Shown here: piece after piece, positions 10,032-18,128 of the stretch
How the letters are laid out: each line of letters starts with the position of its first letter
Position numbering within the stretch: position 1 is the stretch's first letter
Origin: Aureimonas ureilytica
GTDB taxonomy: Bacteria; Pseudomonadota; Alphaproteobacteria; Rhizobiales; Rhizobiaceae
Assembly (NCBI RefSeq): GCF_001475935.1
Contig: NZ_LDQA01000020.1
Span: forward strand, 62,001 to 126,000
Length of the DNA: 64,000 nt
Direction: 5' to 3'
Position numbers and translations under genes: made by a program
The notes under the pieces: model-generated
What the model was told of the DNA's origin: nothing
What the model saw: the letters and a program-made list of their open reading frames with translations, nothing else
The model's database searches: none

Positions 10032-10217
10032 TCAACCGCCGAGCAGCGCGAACAGTGCTCCAAACAGCGTGACCCCCGCGATCGGAGCCACGAAGAGCAG
10101 CAGAAGATTGGCGGCCATGATCCACATGAGAAGCGACTCCTGCTTCTCGGTCAGGCGGCGCTCCGGCTTCTCGGGCCATTCGGGCGGCAGCCATTCCCGC
10201 TTTTCGTCGAGATACAT
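10032..10217 (-). CDS. Small membrane protein of unknown function (61 aa)
   Basis: A 61-residue protein with a charged, tryptophan- and proline-containing N-terminus (YLDEKREWLPPEWPEKPERR) and one long C-terminal hydrophobic stretch from about residue 31 to the end, probably a hairpin of two helices. The ATG at 10217 is preceded by GGAGG seven bases upstream, which supports it as a true start; the longer frame from 10271 lacks this. It sits between the terminator of the small ORF and the M42 peptidase gene. No family recognised. Confidence 0.65.
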   Translation of the reverse strand: MYLDEKREWLPPEWPEKPERRLTEKQESLLMWIMAANLLLLFVAPIAGVTLFGALFALLGG

Positions 10218-10427
10218 GAAACCCTCCGCCTGACCTGATCGGGCTCGGACGGTGACGCGGTGCCGGCGCAAGCGCGCGCAAATCAGCCGTTCGGCGCATC
10301 ATCCGTTGGGGGAGAGATAGGCAAGCGAAACAGCTCGGCCAGCGCGGCGACCCCTTGGACGGTGGGACGCGTCCAAAGGTCGCCGCGAAACGGCGAGCGG
10401 AGACCGAGCCGCGCCCGCCGAGGAGCA

Positions 10428-11468
10428 TCAGTGCGAGGCGAGGAAGGCTGCCAGAAGATCGCGCGCGGCGATAGCGTCGCGCTTATCGATCATCTCGCCG
10501 ACCGTGTGGATGTAGCGGGTGCCGACGACGATGCCGATGGCGCGCGCGCCGCTCGCGGCCTGTTGCAGCGACGCGCCGTCCATGCCGCCGCCGGCGAGGA
10601 TCGTGCGCTGCACGGGGATCGACCCGGCTTCGGCCACCGTCTCGAACTCCTCCACCAGCGCCATATCGGAAATGAAGGAGCCGTCCTTCATGTGCAGGCC
10701 GACGCCCTTGCCGAGTTCGGTCGTCTTGTCCTTTTCCGGCACGCCAGGGGTGTCGCAGGCGAGCGTCGTGTCGACGCCGATGCCGATATGCGGACGCTTG
10801 GCGAAGGCAACGGTCTTGGCGCCGCGCAGGCCCACTTCCTCCTGCACGGTGAAGGCGACCGTCAGCTCGCAGCGATGAGAATGGCCGTCCTTCAGGAGCT
10901 TGCGGACCGCTTCCAGACCCAGCCAACAGGCGATGCGATTGTCGATCGCCTTGGAAACGATGCGCTCGGAGCCGAGTTCCAAGAAGGGCTCGTCCATCAC
11001 CACGAAATCGCCGATGCGGATCTTGTTCTTGGTCTCCGCGCCGAGTCCGAGATCGACGAAGAACTCCGTGGGTTCCGGCACTTTCTTGCGGTCTTCGGGT
11101 GCCGAGATATGCACCGGCTTGCCCTCGGCCATCATGACGCCCTTGTAGTCTCCCTTGGAGGTACAGACGAGGACGCGGCGCGAGAACAGATTGCGCGGGT
11201 CGAAGCCGCCGACCGGCGAGACGTTGAGGAATCCCTTGTCGCTGATATGGCTGACGAGAAAACCGATCTCGTCCATATGGCAGGCCAGCATGATGCGCTC
11301 GGGATCATCCCCCTGGCCCTTCCGGGTGCAGATCAGATTGCCCATCACATCGGTCTCGATCGTGTCGAACAGATCCTGCGCTTCGGCGGCGATGAGATCG
11401 CGCACACGGTGCTCATGGCCGGGCACGCCCGGCATCTCGCACAAGCGCTTGAGAAGATCGATGTTCAT
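10428..11468 (-). CDS. M42-family metallo-aminopeptidase (glutamyl aminopeptidase / FrvX-like)
   Basis: Cocatalytic zinc aminopeptidase of family M42, usually a dodecameric cytoplasmic particle trimming short peptides. Metal and catalytic residues are recognisable in ACHMDEIGF, KAIDNR, TVQEEVGLRG and GVDTT, with the final His in TRYIHT. The 346-residue length is typical. I choose the ATG at 11468 (MNIDLLKRLCEMPGVPG) because GGAG lies about nine bases upstream and the domain starts there; an upstream start at 11501 is less likely. Older databases label such proteins endoglucanase or cellulase M, which is not supported. It is monocistronic. Confidence 0.9.
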   Translation of the reverse strand: MNIDLLKRLCEMPGVPGHEHRVRDLIAAEAQDLFDTIETDVMGNLICTRKGQGDDPERIMLACHMDEIGFLVSHISDKGFLNVSPVGGFDPRNLFSRRVLVCTSKGDYKGVMMAEGKPVHISAPEDRKKVPEPTEFFVDLGLGAETKNKIRIGDFVVMDEPFLELGSERIVSKAIDNRIACWLGLEAVRKLLKDGHSHRCELTVAFTVQEEVGLRGAKTVAFAKRPHIGIGVDTTLACDTPGVPEKDKTTELGKGVGLHMKDGSFISDMALVEEFETVAEAGSIPVQRTILAGGGMDGASLQQAASGARAIGIVVGTRYIHTVGEMIDKRDAIAARDLLAAFLASH

Positions 11469-11575
11469 GCGGGGAAGCTCCGTTTGGATGGCATCGGGCA
11501 CGGGTCTCGCGCCGCGATCCAGGCGGGATGAATGGGATCGGCTATTTCATCGAAAGGCCGCATCGCGCAACAGGT

Positions 11576-12310
11576 TCAGAACAACGAACCTTGCGCGGGC
11601 GGCGGCTCGTTGCCCGGCTGATCGGCGCGCTCCTGCACCTCCGGCCCCATATTGGCAACGGTGTTCACGCGGTCGGACACCGGCACGGGCTCGAAAAAAC
11701 CCTCCGGCGCGGGGCTCAAGAGATCAGCGACATCGCGCGGCTCGCTGTCGCGGCAGTCGAGCCAGCGTTCGGCCTCCTCGGGCGTGATCACGATCGGCAT
11801 CCGCTCGTGAATGCAGCGAAGGTCCGCATTGGCGGCTGTGGTCAGGATCGTCGCCGTATCGATCTCGCTGCCATCGGGCGCGAGATAGGTCTCGCACAAT
11901 CCGGCAAAGGCGATCGGGCCGGACTCAGTGGGGCGAACGAAGAACGGCGTTCCGCGCCGACCGCCATCGCGCCGCCATTCGTAGAAGCCGCTGGCGGGAA
12001 CGAGGCAGCGGCGATGGCGAAACGCGGCCTTGAAGCTGTTGCGCTCATGCGCGGTCTCGGAGCGCGCGTTGAACAGAAGCGGGATGGCGGACGGGTCTTT
12101 CGTCCAGGAGGGAATGAGGCCCCAGCGCGCGAGATGGCCAATCCGGCGCACCGCGCCCTTTTCGCCGCGCCGGTGCTCGTCGGCACGCAGCACCAGAACG
12201 GGCTGCGTCGGCGCGATATTGTAGCGCGGTGGAAACGGCTCCAACGCATCCACGAGGAAGCGCTCGGAAATCGCGCGCGGAGGATCGGTCAAGGTGAAGC
12301 GGCCACACAT
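11576..12310 (-). CDS. SOS response-associated peptidase / abasic-site cross-link protein (HMCES/YedK)
   Basis: SRAP-domain protein that forms a covalent cross-link with abasic sites in single-stranded DNA. The start at 12310 gives MCGRF, so Cys2 becomes the N-terminal catalytic cysteine after Met removal, which fixes this start. Other active-site elements are RYNIAPTQ (Asn), NARSET, the Glu of SGFYEWR and the His of CIHERMP. It is 244 residues, slightly longer than YedK because of a Pro/Gln-rich C-terminal tail. It is divergent from the Nudix gene, with only 76 bp between the starts, so the two promoters overlap. Confidence 0.93.
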   Translation of the reverse strand: MCGRFTLTDPPRAISERFLVDALEPFPPRYNIAPTQPVLVLRADEHRRGEKGAVRRIGHLARWGLIPSWTKDPSAIPLLFNARSETAHERNSFKAAFRHRRCLVPASGFYEWRRDGGRRGTPFFVRPTESGPIAFAGLCETYLAPDGSEIDTATILTTAANADLRCIHERMPIVITPEEAERWLDCRDSEPRDVADLLSPAPEGFFEPVPVSDRVNTVANMGPEVQERADQPGNEPPPAQGSLF

Positions 12311-12386
12311 GGAGCGCAAGGTGGCGCGCCCTTGCGCGACGCGCAAGGGCTGGCCGGACGCGGTGGCAGGCAGTAGAACTTCCCCC

Positions 12387-12827
12387 ATGAACGCCCCCCG
12401 CCCCGTCGTCGCCGTTTCCATCTGCATCTTTCGCGGCGAGGAGGTGCTGCTCGTCCTGCGCGGCCGAGCCCCCTTCGCCGGCCTCTGGAGCCTTCCGGGC
12501 GGGCGGGTGGAGTTCGGCGAGCGGCTGGAGGATGCGGTGCGGCGCGAGGCGCTGGAGGAAACCGGCCTTCCCGTCGCGGAAGTGGCGTTCGTCCAGATTC
12601 ACGAGGCGATCGATGCGCCGAACGGCGCTCACGCCGTGATCGCGGTGTTTCGCGCGCTCGCGGCGGCTTCGCCGGACACGCCCCCGCAAGCGGCCGACGA
12701 TGCGGCCGACGCGCGCTTCGTGTCGCCGGCGGAGTTGGAGATACTCTCCCAAACCGGCTCGACGACGGATGGCTTGCTCGACGTCATCGCGGCGGCCCGA
12801 AAGCGTCACGGGACCGCCCCGCGATAA
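12387..12827 (+). CDS. Nudix hydrolase
   Basis: Pyrophosphohydrolase acting on a nucleoside diphosphate linked to another moiety. The Nudix box (GX5EX7REXXEEXG) is complete at about residues 38-60, from GGRVEF through REALEETG. It is 146 residues and begins with the beta strand VVAVSICIFRGEEVLLVLR. Substrate cannot be told from the motif; an ADP-ribose or oxidised-nucleotide role is possible. Being divergent from an HMCES-type DNA-damage protein is suggestive of nucleotide-pool hygiene, but this is inference. Confidence 0.88.
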   Translation: MNAPRPVVAVSICIFRGEEVLLVLRGRAPFAGLWSLPGGRVEFGERLEDAVRREALEETGLPVAEVAFVQIHEAIDAPNGAHAVIAVFRALAAASPDTPPQAADDAADARFVSPAELEILSQTGSTTDGLLDVIAAARKRHGTAPR

Positions 12828-12902
12828 CCTTAATGCGGGGATATTGCGGACCTGTCCCGGTGCGTCTTGCAATCTCCTTAATCCACCGGCAAACCTCGCC
12901 TC

Positions 12903-13352
12903 ATGAGTTTCAGGCGTTCTTTGCCGTCCCTAGTTTGCGCTTTCAGTCTTCTGCTCGGCCTCGTGCCGGCCGGCGTGGCAGCGGCGCAGGACAAGAAGGC
13001 CAAGCCGGACGAGACCAAACCCGCGGCCGAGGACATCGTGAAGCCGACCAACGCCGCCTATATGAAGCCGCTCGGGCGGCTGGCGACGATTCTCGGCTCG
13101 ATGCATTTCCTACGCGGGCTTTGCGGCGATGCCGATGCCGGCGTCTGGCGCGAAAAGATGGACGACATCCTGAAGGCGCAGGCGCCCAACGAGGCAGACA
13201 AGCGACTTCTGGTGGCCAGTTTCAACCAGGGCTACCGCTCCTTCGCCTCGACCTATCGAAACTGTACCCCGGCTGCGACGGTGGCCATGGAAAGATACCT
13301 CGAAGAAGGTGCGAACCTTTCGCGAGAGATCAGCGCAAGGTACGGGAATTAA
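12903..13352 (+). CDS. TIGR02301-family secreted protein of unknown function
   Basis: A 149-residue exported protein with an N-terminal signal peptide (basic SFRR, hydrophobic core to about residue 24, cleavage near AAAQ) and a mature part with two conserved cysteines (LRGLCGDAD and YRNCTPA) that may pair. This pattern, with HFLRGLCG, WREKMDD and FNQGYRSFASTYRNC, matches a family restricted to alphaproteobacteria with no known function. The ATG at 12903 has little ribosome-site sequence. A weak hairpin follows the stop. Confidence 0.8.
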   Translation: MSFRRSLPSLVCAFSLLLGLVPAGVAAAQDKKAKPDETKPAAEDIVKPTNAAYMKPLGRLATILGSMHFLRGLCGDADAGVWREKMDDILKAQAPNEADKRLLVASFNQGYRSFASTYRNCTPAATVAMERYLEEGANLSREISARYGN

Positions 13353-13365
13353 GATTGCATTAAGA

Positions 13366-13387
13366 ACGGAGCTTTGCCGCTCCGTTT
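13366..13387 (+). terminator. Weak terminator after the TIGR02301 gene
   Basis: ACGGAGC (13366-13372) pairs with GCTCCGT (13379-13385) across 6 nt, with only three T residues after it. It lies 14 bp past the stop codon. Confidence 0.5.
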
Positions 13388-13437
13388 CGACCCGCGCATG
13401 AGGCGCGGGGCTGAACTTGAAAGATGGAGACATCGGC

Positions 13438-13698
13438 ATGATCGACCTGCACGGTTCCGAACTCGACGAGATGATCATCGCCGAAAAGAAACAGGTCGCC
13501 ATCGAGTATCATAACGAGGCCTGGGCGGACGGAATCTCCGACGGGATCGAGACCGAGATCCTGGCCGAAACGGCGATCTCGACCGCCGTCACCGAACTCG
13601 TGCGCCGCTACGGCGAGACCGAGGTGCTCGACATGATCGATTCGCTGCGCAAGCGCATCGAATTCGGCGAGTTCCGCCACGACCGCTCCCTTCAGTAG
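13438..13698 (+). CDS. Small acidic protein of unknown function (86 aa)
   Basis: Soluble, acidic, mostly helical 86-residue protein without signal or membrane segment. Its central part (NEAWADGISDGIETEILAETAISTAVTELVRRYGETEVLDMIDSLRKRI, described rather than matched) looks like two amphipathic helices. The ATG at 13438 is chosen because GGAG sits eight bases upstream; a TTG 21 bp earlier is in frame but has no ribosome site. It lies in a run of three plus-strand genes and is followed 20 bp later by a secreted proline-rich protein. I recall similar short proteins in rhizobial genomes but no function. Confidence 0.65.
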   Translation: MIDLHGSELDEMIIAEKKQVAIEYHNEAWADGISDGIETEILAETAISTAVTELVRRYGETEVLDMIDSLRKRIEFGEFRHDRSLQ

Positions 13699-13718
13699 GC
13701 CTTCCCAAGGATCTTTCC

Positions 13719-14579
13719 ATGCGACCCCCCTCATTCCGCGTGTTTGGGCTGATGGGGGCGCTGGCCATGGCGGTCGGCGTCTCCTCCTCCGCCCTCGCCT
13801 TTTCGCAGATCACCGATCAGGACGGCGGCGCCGCCACACGGCAGGGCGGCATCGTTTCCGTGCCGCTGCCTCCGGTTCCCGGCACCGAGCCCGCGCCGCC
13901 GGCCGCACCGCCCGCGACACCGCCGGCCGAGGCTCCGCCCGCCGCCGCGCAGCCCGCGCCCAACAGCCCGCCTGCAACCGAGCGCCCGCCGGAAGCCGCT
14001 CCGCCCGCCCCGGCACAGGCCGCCCCCACAGCACCAGCCAGCGGACCTGACGCCGGCAAGGTGGCAGACCCGGACAAGGCCGCGAGCGCCCCCCCCGTCA
14101 GCGACGTTCCGCCGGCCGAGATCCTCTATGGCGAAGACAAGCTGCCCGCCCCTGTGCGCGATCTCAGGCGCAAGCTGATCGAAGCCGCCAAGACCGGCGA
14201 GATCGAAAAGCTTCGCCCGCTTCTGGAAACCGGCTCGGAAGCCACGGCCGTTTCCACCAGCGACGACGGGCAGGACCCGATCGAAATTCTCAAGAACGCC
14301 TCGGGCGACGGCCAAGGCGTCGAGCTTCTGGCGATCCTGCTCGAAACGCTTCAGGCGGGCTATGTCCGGCTCGATCCGGGCGGCGAGAACGAGCTGTATA
14401 TGTGGCCCTATTTCACGCAGGTGAATCTGGAAAAGCTGACCAAGCCGCAGCTCGTGGAACTCTTCGAACTCGTGACCGCCGGCGATTACGAGCGCATGGT
14501 CGGCAACGGCTCCTATGATTTCTACCGCGTCGGCATCTCGCCCGAAGGCCGGTTCGAGTTCTTCATCGCCGGCGACTGA
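13719..14579 (+). CDS. Exported proline/alanine-rich protein of unknown function
   Basis: A 286-residue exported protein. Residues 1-28 form a signal peptide ending near ALAFSQ. Residues about 50-125 are a low-complexity Pro/Ala/Glu linker (APPATPPAEAPP-type repeats), which would span the periplasm or keep the C-terminal domain away from the membrane. The C-terminal 140 residues are folded-looking, with PVRDLRRKLIEAAKTGEIEKLRPLLE, GENELYMWPYF and a final GRFEFFIAGD. The linker's base composition is extreme GC, as expected for Pro/Ala codons, not a sign of transfer. A strong terminator overlaps the stop codon. Confidence 0.75.
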   Translation: MRPPSFRVFGLMGALAMAVGVSSSALAFSQITDQDGGAATRQGGIVSVPLPPVPGTEPAPPAAPPATPPAEAPPAAAQPAPNSPPATERPPEAAPPAPAQAAPTAPASGPDAGKVADPDKAASAPPVSDVPPAEILYGEDKLPAPVRDLRRKLIEAAKTGEIEKLRPLLETGSEATAVSTSDDGQDPIEILKNASGDGQGVELLAILLETLQAGYVRLDPGGENELYMWPYFTQVNLEKLTKPQLVELFELVTAGDYERMVGNGSYDFYRVGISPEGRFEFFIAGD

Positions 14580-14594
14580 GCGTCGCCGGCTTTT
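14568..14594 (+). terminator. Strong terminator overlapping the end of the proline-rich protein gene
   Basis: GCCGGCGAC (14568-14576) pairs perfectly with GTCGCCGGC (14582-14590) and is followed by TTTT. The left arm is coding and the stop codon is in the loop. It separates two convergent genes. Confidence 0.85.
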
Positions 14595-14612
14595 CTGTCT
14601 CAGGTTTGCGCC

Positions 14613-15950
14613 TCAGGCGCGCGGCGCGAGGGTTTCCACGAAGCGCGCCGCCTCGCCCTGTGCGGTCTCGACCAGCGCCCCGTCCCACATCACGCGCCGT
14701 CCGCGCACGATCGTGCCGACCGGCCAGCCCGTGACCTCGCGCCCGTCATGCGGCGTCCATTGCGACTTGGAGCCGATCCACTCGTTGCGGATCGTCTCGC
14801 GGCGCTTGAGATCGACAATGGTGAAATCGGCGTCCCATCCGACCGCGATCCGCCCCTTGCCCGAAAGGCCGAAAATGCGCTGCGGGCCGGCCGAGGTCAG
14901 GTCCACGAAGCGCTCCAGCGACAGACGCCCCTTGGCCACATGGTCCAGCATGACCGGCACGAGCGTCTGCACGCCCGTCATGCCCGAGGGCGAGGCGGGA
15001 TAGGGCTTGGCTTTTTCCTCCAGCGTATGGGGCGCATGGTCGGAGCCGAGAACATCCACGATCCCCTGCTCGATGCCGAACCAGATGCCGTCGCGATGCT
15101 TCGCGTCCCGCACGGGCGGGTTCATCTGAAGCTTGGTGCCGAGCCTGAGATAGTCGTCCGCCGTCAGCGTCAGATGATGGGGGGTCGCCTCGCAGGTCGC
15201 GTTGGTCTTGTGCTCCGCAAGGAAGAGAATCTCCTCGGCGGTCGAGATATGAAGCACATGGATGCGCGCGCCGGTCTCCTCGGCAATACGCACCAGACGC
15301 TCCGTGCATTGCAGCGCCGCCACTTCGTCGCGCCAGATCGGATGCGAAGACGGATCGTTCTCGACACGCAGGCCAAGACGCTCGCGCAGGCGGAATTCGT
15401 CTTCCGAATGGAAGGCCGCGCGGCGACGGGTGCGCTTGAGAATTTCGCGCACGCCCTCGTCGTCTTCCACAAGCAGTGAGCCCGTGGACGAGCCCATGAA
15501 GACCTTGATGCCGGCCGCACCCGGCAGGCGCTCCAGCTCGGCCACATCGGGCGCGTTCTCCCGCGTGCCGCCGACCCAGAAGGCAAAATCGCTGTGCATC
15601 CGGTGATGGCCGCGCTTCACCTTGTCGGCCAGCGCGGCCTCGCTGGTGGTGAGCGGGTCGGTATTGGGCATTTCGAAGACGCAGGTGACGCCGCCGAGAA
15701 CCGCCGCGCGCGAGCCCGATTCGAGGTCTTCCTTATGCGTCGGGCCGGGCTCGCGAAAATGCACCTGGCTGTCGATCACGCCAGGCAGGATGTGCAGGCC
15801 CGTGCAGTCGATCTCCTCCCCGCCGCTGCCAGCGGGAATCGAGCCGATAAAGGCGATGCGCCCGTCGCGGATGCCGATGTCGCGGGGACCGGTCCCGTCC
15901 TGATTGACGACGGTTCCGCCTCGCAAAACCCGCTCGAACCCTTTGCTCAT
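14613..15950 (-). CDS. Dihydroorotase-like cyclic amidohydrolase
   Basis: Member of the class I dihydroorotase group of the amidohydrolase superfamily, 445 residues, a TIM barrel that would hydrolyse or close a cyclic amide such as dihydroorotate. Expected metal or catalytic residues are present: His64 in VHFREPG, the carbamylated Lys149 in GIKVFMGS, His in AFHSEDE, His in VLHIS, and Asp in LGSDHAPH. The first histidine of the usual HxH pair is replaced by Gln62 (SQVHF), which may alter binding of one metal. GGAG lies just before two adjacent ATGs; I use 15950. Whether it is the main pyrimidine-pathway enzyme or a paralogue is not decided by the sequence. Confidence 0.8.
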   Translation of the reverse strand: MSKGFERVLRGGTVVNQDGTGPRDIGIRDGRIAFIGSIPAGSGGEEIDCTGLHILPGVIDSQVHFREPGPTHKEDLESGSRAAVLGGVTCVFEMPNTDPLTTSEAALADKVKRGHHRMHSDFAFWVGGTRENAPDVAELERLPGAAGIKVFMGSSTGSLLVEDDEGVREILKRTRRRAAFHSEDEFRLRERLGLRVENDPSSHPIWRDEVAALQCTERLVRIAEETGARIHVLHISTAEEILFLAEHKTNATCEATPHHLTLTADDYLRLGTKLQMNPPVRDAKHRDGIWFGIEQGIVDVLGSDHAPHTLEEKAKPYPASPSGMTGVQTLVPVMLDHVAKGRLSLERFVDLTSAGPQRIFGLSGKGRIAVGWDADFTIVDLKRRETIRNEWIGSKSQWTPHDGREVTGWPVGTIVRGRRVMWDGALVETAQGEAARFVETLAPRA

Positions 15951-16120
15951 CATCCACTCCTTGCTTCTTGGCGCCGTTCCGTCAGATACGATCCCCACGC
16001 CTTCTAAAGGCAGTTGGGAAGCATGGACAGGCCTGTCAGGTCCGGCCTCCCAACTGTCGGGGCCGGAGCTTTCGGACGTCGAAGCTTCGATCGCCAAACG
16101 CCGCAATGGGACGCAAGCTT

Positions 16121-16966
16121 ATGCCCTCCGCTCGCCTGACCGACCGCGCCGTGCTTATTCTGTCGGGTGCCGACGCGCAGGATTTCCTGCAAAATCTCGT
16201 GACCGCCGATCTGGGCAAGCTGACGCCGGGCGAAGTCCGCCCCGCCGCGCTGTTGATGCCTCAGGGCAAAATCCTGTTCGATTTTCTCGTGAGCCAAACG
16301 AGCGAGGCGCTGCGGCTGGACGTGGCAGCGGGCGCGCGCGGCGATCTCGCCAAGCGGCTGACGCTCTACAAGCTGCGCGCCAAGGTCGAGATCAAACCGT
16401 CGGACGAAGCCGTCGCAGCGCTTTGGGGCGAGGATTCACTCGGTCCAGAGGCTTTGATCGATCGCCGGTTTCCGGACGGCGTATTCCGACTCTATGGCGC
16501 AGCGGCCGAGGCGGCCGGAGAGGACGCAGCCGGGTTCGAGCGCCTGCGCCTGTCGCTCGGCATCGCGGAAGCCGAGCGTGACTTTCCCGCCTCCGATGTT
16601 TTCCCGCATGACGTGCTGCTTGATCAGAACGAGGGCGTTTCCTTCAAGAAGGGATGCTATGTCGGGCAGGAGGTCGTCTCCCGGATGCAGCATCGCGGCA
16701 CGGCCCGCCGCCGCATCATGGTGCTGCGGGCCGAGCGGCATCTGACGCCGGGCGCGTCCATCGAAGCAGGTGGCAAATCGCTCGGCACGGTTCTCTCCGC
16801 AAGCGAATCTCTGGGCATCGGCATGATCCGGATCGACCGTCTGGCGGACGCGCTCAGGGCCGGACAGACGCTCTCGGCAGACGGCGTTCCCATCGAGGCC
16901 GAGGTGCCGGCCTGGGCGGGCTATACGCTGCCCGATGCCGGCGAAGCGGGCGACGGAGAAGCATGA
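16121..16966 (+). CDS. ygfZ: Folate-binding protein YgfZ (iron-sulfur cluster repair)
   Basis: Tetrahydrofolate-dependent protein related to the glycine-cleavage T protein that helps maintain certain [4Fe-4S] enzymes. The diagnostic motif KGCYVGQE, with its conserved cysteine, is at about residues 176-183. The product is 281 residues from the ATG at 16121; upstream in-frame ATGs exist but add a non-conserved basic extension. The stop overlaps the HD-domain gene by 4 bp (ATGA), which in turn overlaps a phosphatase gene, so the three form an operon. It is divergent from the dihydroorotase-like gene. Confidence 0.92.
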   Translation: MPSARLTDRAVLILSGADAQDFLQNLVTADLGKLTPGEVRPAALLMPQGKILFDFLVSQTSEALRLDVAAGARGDLAKRLTLYKLRAKVEIKPSDEAVAALWGEDSLGPEALIDRRFPDGVFRLYGAAAEAAGEDAAGFERLRLSLGIAEAERDFPASDVFPHDVLLDQNEGVSFKKGCYVGQEVVSRMQHRGTARRRIMVLRAERHLTPGASIEAGGKSLGTVLSASESLGIGMIRIDRLADALRAGQTLSADGVPIEAEVPAWAGYTLPDAGEAGDGEA

Positions 16967-17613
16967 GACGTCAGCCTGCGCCCCCGCGAAAAACCACGCC
17001 GCCTCGCGTTTGGCAGCGGATGTTGTCGGGCCGCCGGCTCGATCTGCTCGATCCCTCGCCGCTCGATGTCGAAATCAGCGATATCGCCCATGGGCTCGCA
17101 CGCGTTGCACGCTGGAACGGCCAGACCACGGGCGATCATGCTTTCTCCGTCGCCCAGCATTCGCTGATCGTGGAAGAGATCGTGGCGAGCCACGAGCCCG
17201 ATCCGCGCTGGCGCCTCGCAGCGCTCCTTCATGACGGGCCGGAATATGTGATTGGAGACATGATATCCCCGTTCAAGGCGGTGCTCGGCGGCGATTACAA
17301 GGGGATCGAAGCGCGTCTTCAGGCCGCGATCCACCGCCGCTTCGGCCTGCCCGAGCGCCTGCCCGCGCCCATCCTGCGACTGATCAAATCGGCCGATCGG
17401 CAATCGGCGCATTTCGAGGCCAAGCTTCTGGCGGGCTTCACGCCCGAAGAGGCGACCCATCTATTCGGGCAGCCCGGTTCGGGCGCGATCGATGAGGCCC
17501 GCTTTCTTCCCCTGCCCGCCTCCGACGTCGGCGCGCTCTTTCTGCGCCGCTTCGACCAGCTCGACGCCGCGCTTCGCCTCTCCTCCTCGCCGCCCGCAAA
17601 GGTGCCGTCATGA
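16963..17613 (+). CDS. HD-domain phosphohydrolase (YfbR-like)
   Basis: Metal-dependent phosphohydrolase, 216 residues. Histidine/aspartate ligands of the HD domain are visible: His66 in SVAQHS, His90-Asp91 in ALLHDGPEYV and a later Asp in IKSADRQ. This arrangement resembles YfbR-type 5'-deoxyribonucleotidases. Residues 1-20 are basic and proline-rich and probably disordered. The ATG overlaps the ygfZ stop, and the gene's own stop overlaps the next start by 4 bp. A role in nucleotide turnover is likely but the exact substrate is unknown. Confidence 0.85.
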   Translation: MRRQPAPPRKTTPPRVWQRMLSGRRLDLLDPSPLDVEISDIAHGLARVARWNGQTTGDHAFSVAQHSLIVEEIVASHEPDPRWRLAALLHDGPEYVIGDMISPFKAVLGGDYKGIEARLQAAIHRRFGLPERLPAPILRLIKSADRQSAHFEAKLLAGFTPEEATHLFGQPGSGAIDEARFLPLPASDVGALFLRRFDQLDAALRLSSSPPAKVPS

Positions 17614-18125
17614 CCTATCTCGTCGTCTCCTCCCTCGCCGATCTGCCCGGCACTGTCGCCACCCACGGCGCGCTCGATGTCGTCACGCTGATCAATGCCG
17701 ACACGCCCGTGGAGCGCCCGAGCGGCATCGCGCCCGAGCGGCATCTGTTTCTGGGCATGAACGATATCTCCGCTCCGTCCGAAGGTCTGACCCAGCCCGG
17801 CGAAGACCATCTCGACCAGCTCTTGGAATTCGGCCTGCGATGGGACCGTCACCAACCGCTCGCCATCCATTGCTGGGCCGGCATCAGCCGCTCCACGGCG
17901 GCGGCCTATATTCTCGCGTGCGCGATCAATCCAGAGTTGGACGAGATGAAACTCGCGCAGGAACTGCGCCGCCGCGCGCCCTCGGCGACGCCCAATGCCC
18001 TTCTGGTTTCGCTGGCCGACAGCCGGCTCGGGCGGCAGGGTCGCATGATCGAGGCGATCCGATCCATCGGGCGCGGCGAGAACGCCTTCAGCGGAACGCC
18101 CTTCATCCTGCCTTTGGAAGTCTGA
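17610..18125 (+). CDS. Tyrosine/dual-specificity-type protein phosphatase
   Basis: Small phosphatase of 171 residues with the P-loop CX5R signature: Cys88-Trp-Ala-Gly-Ile-Ser-Arg94 followed by STAAAY, as in cysteine-based phosphatases. A general acid could be Asp52 in GMNDIS. Alphaproteobacteria carry such stand-alone proteins near ygfZ; their targets are not established. It is translationally coupled to the HD-domain gene (ATGA overlap) and is convergent with recO, only 3 bp away, with no terminator between, so transcripts must run into recO antisense. Confidence 0.85.
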   Translation: MTYLVVSSLADLPGTVATHGALDVVTLINADTPVERPSGIAPERHLFLGMNDISAPSEGLTQPGEDHLDQLLEFGLRWDRHQPLAIHCWAGISRSTAAAYILACAINPELDEMKLAQELRRRAPSATPNALLVSLADSRLGRQGRMIEAIRSIGRGENAFSGTPFILPLEV

Positions 18126-18128
18126 GAC

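Noticed and set aside
13860-14100. Low-complexity GC-rich stretch that might be foreign DNA
   Set aside because: It encodes a Pro/Ala/Glu linker in a secreted protein; the composition follows from the amino acids.
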